Source: a virus. Taken from it: a stretch of 25,718 bases of DNA. Positions 23,701-25,718 of this stretch are shown piece by piece. The stretch is taken from IMG/VR virus record IMGVR_UViG_3300044608_000519, positions 1 to 25,718 of that record. One strand, 5' to 3'. Numbering within the stretch: position 1 is the stretch's first letter; every line of letters starts with the position of its first letter. Under the pieces are notes generated by a model. That model made no database searches. It saw only the letters and a list, made by a program, of their open reading frames with translations, and was not told the DNA's origin. Made by a program: the position numbers and the translations under genes.

Positions 23701-24915
23701 ACCAGCGGCATCAATATAATATGCAGTATTGTTAGAGTCGTAAAAAATAGGAGCGCGAACTGAACCGTTTGCATAAACAATTCCTGAACCTACACTTCCT
23801 ACTCCATAACCAGTTCCTAAACTTAATCCTACTCCAATATTATTATTGAAAGTGAAATTACCCCAACCATCGGATCTAAATAAACCTTCTTGAGTAACAT
23901 CGGTTCTTGTGGTTCTTATTATAGATCCTTCGTTATCCTTAACATAGTAAACATAATTTCCAGCACTATCTGCGCCTAATTTTATATTACCACGAACATC
24001 TAATACCTGAGTAGGACTTACAGTACCTATACCAACATTACCACTAGAAAGAATACTAAATCTATCAAGAAAACTACCACCATGATTAAATGTATAATGT
24101 AAACCAGAAGTATTTGTAGCGCCAGTCTGAACAAATTTTATATCAAGCATTGCATTTGCAGTTCCACCGTTTGGATTTACTCTAAATCCTAAAACAGCCA
24201 TTGCATTTGTTGTCGAACTTTCGTTAACAATAGATAGCATTCTATCTGTATCACCAACATCAGTATTAGCTGCGAAAGTACTATTATCTGTAAATCCAAC
24301 AGTTAAACCAGAAGTCGATCTAGAAGCCGCACCACCAATTCTTGTACTAGCTGCTACTATTAATGCATTTAAATTACTAGTACTTGCGGCATCTAAATAA
24401 TAACCAGTATTATCACTATCATAAAAGATTGGTGATCTAAAAGATCCTGGCTCTAATGTATAATTACTATATTTTGATAATTCACCAGTCGTAGCTCCAC
24501 CACCAAAAATTCTTGTTAACGCAGAAGTGCTTCCTGAATTACCATAACCTATATACATACCATCTGTAGTAGCATTATTACGCATAACTCTCATGTTAGC
24601 GTATACATCGCTACTTGCTGTATCAAACGCACTAAATATTCTTAAACTAGATAAATTAGAAACACTGTTTGGATTAACATAATAAGCAGTGTCGTTGGAA
24701 TCATAAAAAATAGGAGCGCGAAAATCAGAACCCGCTGACACAGTTCCATTATCATAAAAGACAGTATTGTTGGCGTCATTGGCATTTCTTATGACAAAGA
24801 CAGTGCTACCATTTGTAGTTAATGCTTTTATATCTAATCTGAACCCAGGATTGATATTTCCTATACCGACGTTGCCGCTTGAATTTTTAAATGTTGGATA
24901 ATATGTAATAGGCAT
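17764..24915 (-). CDS. Giant tail fibre protein with FYDS/YY repeats
   Basis: This 2383-aa protein starts with YPTFKNSSGNVGIGNINPGF, a fibre VGIG-type motif. It then carries 13 copies of a 23-residue module (consensus RAPIFYDSNNTAYYVDPNST with SNL after it), spaced 252-1083 bp apart. The sequences between modules differ and are Gly/Asn/Ser/Thr-rich and beta. Two 84-residue blocks are near duplicates. The C-terminus (AVKWPGGTAPTL, then KRDIYQFVTYDGGTNIYAII) looks like a small beta tip domain; I see no S74 peptidase chaperone at the end. The protein would form a very long trimeric fibre for host adsorption. No membrane segments or signal peptide. It begins 4 bases after the upstream fibre stop, in an AACAATATG context. 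Confidence 0.85.
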   Translation of the reverse strand: MPITYYPTFKNSSGNVGIGNINPGFRLDIKALTTNGSTVFVIRNANDANNTVFYDNGTVSAGSDFRAPIFYDSNDTAYYVNPNSVSNLSSLRIFSAFDTASSDVYANMRVMRNNATTDGMYIGYGNSGSTSALTRIFGGGATTGELSKYSNYTLEPGSFRSPIFYDSDNTGYYLDAASTSNLNALIVAASTRIGGAASRSTSGLTVGFTDNSTFAANTDVGDTDRMLSIVNESSTTNAMAVLGFRVNPNGGTANAMLDIKFVQTGATNTSGLHYTFNHGGSFLDRFSILSSGNVGIGTVSPTQVLDVRGNIKLGADSAGNYVYYVKDNEGSIIRTTRTDVTQEGLFRSDGWGNFTFNNNIGVGLSLGTGYGVGSVGSGIVYANGSVRAPIFYDSNNTAYYIDAAGTSVLNALTVGGNTALTTASTLTAGNLSGTIPSGVLGNSTVYIGTTAIALNRGSASQSLTGINIDGNSGTVTYSPSRTDSTAYPVLWGAGTSTTLAYSCASVYIQSSTGSLYANTFYDAGNTAYYCDPASTSNLNNLTVAGTMTFGTLAYTVGSRRSKNSSNVDIETVTGLVSPSGPTFLEIRGFCPPAMYRTTGDRPAPYGLGFGNGSESGGIMPIGAGDNLQEIMLYGANSGPTTFTFKRQIWEGNAQDPSFSNYYGSSVFSINTGTGVVTASTDIRSPIYYDSDNTAFYINAAGTSVINALSLSTLNNMNAATGVWHTSVEGKGRFYFESSGTTYVKTANNFIFRNNSDSGVFTIDSSGNIRTTTGGDNYASFSLHVGGTGFASSDFRAPIFYDSGDTTYYIDPASFSLISSMGIGGLTSSNNVQMYDSYVDASSSYLQSPPLIIRKDNSATGAIDQAPVGLFIYNLNGTNNTWTKLSMGSREAAGAGNTVSIAGLAAQKTAGTANGWATGNLHFWTKAGGTQITNMIAYSSGYIQSGYSFRAPIFYDSDNTSYYIDAASTSNLVGLTVVNTITGSITGNAGGSSASCTGNAATATILQTARNINGTSFNGSAAITTATWGTARTLTIGSTGKSVDGSANVSWNLAELGAAATNQTMFIGTTSVAINRSSASQTLTGVSIDGNSATTTLATKATRANGDFYIDDNYGNTVVGLYSATRLQGVFAMGNSYKLTADGTGVGTLYGLAWSHPNFGGVAANLADHGLLILQNGVFKGAWGGGSFRTPGDIRGTLFYDWDNTGYYCDPASTSNLNAITAAGNITAAQYYTGGWFRNNSSGNGLYNETTGQHFYSDSANYWNIASSASAQGIRLRTGGHNGTVRGYFYADTNNHVGILNQDGNWRLRVVGGDYSLADGSSMRAQIFYDSNDTSYYVDPNSGSNLVSITNRENLPGGSGNTYYWSGSAMSFYWTKIANVGGGNTHAAILITYKTDVNYNPFGLALLSVSAFNSQTFSVKLEKLNGDSMQILIRVDNNNDVWLLTAAEWSSYKTWKVISKLGSPTIYYSSLTEQLTTPANSIEIASGQEVRGNQGAATSATVSTVANHLFGGLTVRSDVRAPIFYDSDDTAFYLDPAGTSNLNKFSTLTMSYNDMNSMHVNSPYVNRYNGSSLYRNGTMGYGTVDCNVMFSNWGSGFIDSWSSPANAPGGSTHYVGLQGFHYNHVNNSQAYGFQMLCAGEADNRFFWRSAWPNLRSWVEMIHSGNIGSQTVATAGSCTGNSATVTNGVYTTGDQSIGGAKTFTRINFGATGSTPYSSAAGEGFGNGITFGGDENSGYYRIFTTMENVGGNYSKLALNWHTGIRIGAYPNYGGVRFYNNAFGNGTEIFSVGSLDSNVRVVNTIYAQSFYDINNTAYYVDPNSTSNIVGLTVANTITGSVSGGSGSVDSNTGNVGGNKLQYWQVSGNTTLNPDGEWYNAIRMGHGDPVTYYSNTLAIRMTGGNLGDIYTRTTTNGTAGTWNRFWHNNNDGAGSGLDADLLDGYASATANTVNTIVLRDSSGNFSAGTITAALSGNSTTATTLQTARNINGTSFNGSAAITTATWGTARTITIGSTGKSVDGSASVSWSLAELGAAATNQTMFIGTTSVAINRSSASQTLTGISIDGNAATVTNGVYTGTTNTLTGVNYFRSDKGSTSTVGANSNYALQAFSNDAGAAGMSFHRGGYYAVNMGLDPDNIMRIGGWSASANRWELDMSGNNWVASSFRAPIFYDSNNTGYYLDPNSTTSLRTVGSWRSDSSTWDGEFSGKIQYHSNHWYIQAADLLIYRNSGGSNVFTVNQSGVAIASADMRAPIFYDNNDTGYYLDPNSTSNLLLVRTRNTFGERVAVSATASTTINTQYNVTELTLAATITTLTLSNIQASGIVHMWTIVTVGGGVGYSITWPAAVKWPGGTAPTLTTASSKRDIYQFVTYDGGTNIYAIIVGQNL
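18724..18975 (-). repeat. 84-residue fibre block, copy B
   Basis: This is the second copy of the block at 21646-21897. Only four residues differ (L/I, N/S, N/S, V/I). A shorter relative, YIGTTAIALNRGSASQSLTG followed by INIDGN, lies at 23503-23580 in the same gene. Confidence 0.88.
21646..21897 (-). repeat. 84-residue fibre block, copy A
   Basis: This block encodes TARNINGTSFNGSAAITTAT and continues to QTLTGVSIDGN. It pairs with copy B at 18724-18975: 80 of 84 residues are identical by my count, while about 43 of 252 bases differ. Confidence 0.88.
23503..23580 (-). repeat. Partial third copy of the IGTT-x-AINR fibre block
   Basis: This 26-residue segment (YIGTTAIALNRGSASQSLTG then INIDGN) matches the C-terminal third of the 84-residue blocks at 18724 and 21646. 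It lacks their N-terminal TARNINGTSF part. Confidence 0.75.
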
Positions 24916-24919
24916 ATTG

Positions 24920-25718
24920 TTAATATCTCTTTATGACTCTTACTGAAAAATTTGAGTTTGTATTATAATTATAAATTTTTAATCTTATTTGATAGCTACT
25001 TGCAGTAGCGTTTGGACATGTATCTGATTCGGTTGAACCAGTTAAGAAAAATGCATCGATTACGTTTCCTGAACTACTTGATCCAGAAACATATATGTCT
25101 CTAGCAAGCGGAGCATTTTGTACTGTATAAATATAATTAGTTACTACTGAACCATTCCAGCCAACACCATTATATATATAAATATGTATTGGATCTTTGT
25201 ATAAACCAGATCCTCCATGATTAGGATTAACAAATCCAATCACTTCTAATACTGTAAAATTATCAGCAGTTATTCCAGTATCTATAGTTGCACCACTAGT
25301 AGTAAATACTTTGCCATATACACCTTCGGTTTGTATATCGCCAACTACATCTAGTTTTCTAGCTGGAGTTGCTGTACCAATACCAACATTAGTTCCATTA
25401 TCAAAAACAGTACTATTACCAACTGTAGAAGATGAATTAAATTTAACTAAATAATTTGTTGTGCCTGAAACTGAAACGCTGGCTCCTGAAGATCCGCTAG
25501 TTCCAGTTGATCCGCTAGTTCCACTTGATCCGCTTGTCCCAGAAGAACCGCTGGTGCCTGAAGAAGCAGAGCTTCCAGAAGATCCGCTAGATCCACTTGA
25601 TCCGCTTGTCCCAGAAGAACCGCTGGTGCCTGAAGAAGCAGAGCTTCCAGAAGATCCGCTAGATCCACTTGATCCGCTTGTCCCAGAAGAACCGCTGGTG
25701 CCTGAAGAAGCAGAGCTT
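24920..25718 (-). CDS. Gly-Ser-Ser/Thr repeat (collagen-like) tail fibre, N-terminus beyond window
   Basis: An open minus-strand frame runs from the right edge to a TAA at 24920-24922 (266 codons seen). A GTG at 25241 lies within this frame and is not a true start, because the frame continues upstream without a stop. Order from the N-terminal side: about 75 residues of Gly-Ser-Ser / Gly-Thr-Ser triplets; then NYLVKFNSSSTVGNSTVFDN, leading into the fibre motif GTNVGIGTATPARKLDVVGD; then a C-terminal beta domain of about 125 residues (GGSGLYKDPIHIYIYNGVGW and DTCPNATASSYQIRLKIYNY). Such triplet repeats plus a VGIG motif are seen in phage fibre shafts. With no proline in the triplets, a classical collagen triple helix is uncertain. 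It precedes the giant fibre by 4 bases, so the two are co-transcribed. Confidence 0.8.
   Translation of the reverse strand, partial: SSASSGTSGSSGTSGSSGSSGSSGSSASSGTSGSSGTSGSSGSSGSSGSSASSGTSGSSGTSGSSGTSGSTGTSGSSGASVSVSGTTNYLVKFNSSSTVGNSTVFDNGTNVGIGTATPARKLDVVGDIQTEGVYGKVFTTSGATIDTGITADNFTVLEVIGFVNPNHGGSGLYKDPIHIYIYNGVGWNGSVVTNYIYTVQNAPLARDIYVSGSSSSGNVIDAFFLTGSTESDTCPNATASSYQIRLKIYNYNTNSNFSVRVIKRY
25527..25718 (-). repeat. 72-bp perfect tandem repeat, 2.67 copies to the edge
   Basis: Copies at 25527-25598 and 25599-25670 are identical, and 25671-25718 is the first 48 bp of a third. Each unit encodes 24 residues: eight triplets, seven starting with Gly and one with Ala (ASS). Shorter imperfect GSS/GTS triplets flank it at 25484-25526. 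The array continues beyond the window, so its copy number is unknown. Confidence 0.95.

Larger units (their letters stand above)
18109..24720 (-). repeat. 13 copies of a 69-bp FYDS-x-x-T-x-YY module in the giant fibre
   Basis: Copies lie at 24652-24720, 24370-24438, 23689-23757, 23302-23370, 22801-22869, 22465-22533, 22003-22071, 21268-21336, 20881-20949, 20293-20361, 19444-19512, 18361-18429 and 18109-18177. Each encodes about 23 residues with nearly fixed FYD, T, YY and D/N-P/A-x-S/G-x-S positions. Copies 4 and 11 have YA in place of RAP. Synonymous drift between copies shows selection on the protein. The module is probably a shaft turn or a connector between variable beta segments. Confidence 0.88.

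Noticed and set aside
18109-24720. CRISPR-like regularly recurring repeats
   Set aside because: The repeats are coding, in frame, imperfect and irregularly spaced by hundreds of bases, so they are protein modules.
24920-25243. Short 107-aa gene starting at GTG 25241-25243
   Set aside because: The frame is open upstream to the window edge and encodes a coherent fibre motif there, so this is only the C-terminal part of a longer gene.
25447-25668. 73-aa Leu/Ala-rich open frame on the minus strand
   Set aside because: It is an alternative-frame reading of the 72-bp repeat; the correct frame (Gly-Ser-Ser/Thr) continues into the VGIG motif and the C-terminal domain ending at 24920.

Overview
The window is the virion-structure (tail and fibre) region of an AT-rich double-stranded DNA tailed phage. 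The content is a tape-measure protein of 2514 aa, a tail-tube-like protein, connector-sized genes, assembly chaperones, a 2383-aa fibre and two further fibre genes cut by the window edges. There are no rRNA, tRNA, CRISPR or insertion-sequence features. Most start codons sit in an AT/A-rich context ending AT-ATG with no Shine-Dalgarno sequence. That is typical of Bacteroidota and their phages, so a Bacteroidota host is a reasonable but unproven inference. The fibre repeats and the GFIPNFA motif resemble sequences I associate with uncultured aquatic phages (from memory, unchecked). No sheath gene is seen, so a long non-contractile tail is the simplest reading, but the window is only part of a genome.

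There are three transcription blocks. (1) Right block, minus strand, from beyond 25718 down to 15102: a Gly-Ser-Ser/Thr repeat fibre (N-terminus outside the window), the giant fibre with 13 FYDS-x-x-T-x-YY modules, a kelch-like predicted propeller protein, a coiled-coil protein, a Phage_tail_APC-like chaperone and a small unknown protein. (2) Middle block, plus strand, 11840-15051: a head-closure-like protein, a tail-completion-like protein, a protein of unknown role and the putative major tail tube protein. Blocks 1 and 2 converge on a bidirectional terminator at 15067-15100. (3) Left block, minus strand, from 11784 to beyond position 1: two overlapping candidate tail-assembly chaperones, the tape measure, a second tube-like protein and another fibre cut at the left edge. 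Blocks 2 and 3 diverge from a 55-bp AT-rich spacer containing a perfect 12-bp palindrome.

Together the genes outline a tail assembly line: tube subunit and connector proteins on one strand; chaperones, ruler and tail-tip-like protein on the other; and a host-recognition fibre set in its own convergent block.

The most unusual element is inside the tape measure. Between residues about 627 and 1313 it carries six copies of a GFIPNF[A/V/N] motif. These act as regular separators between compact segments that do not look like tape-measure sequence. One has a clear GNAT acetyl-CoA-binding signature and another a PD-(D/E)XK-nuclease-like D...ExK pattern. The protein may therefore be a ruler that also carries enzymatic cargo in a modular cassette, perhaps delivered with the DNA.
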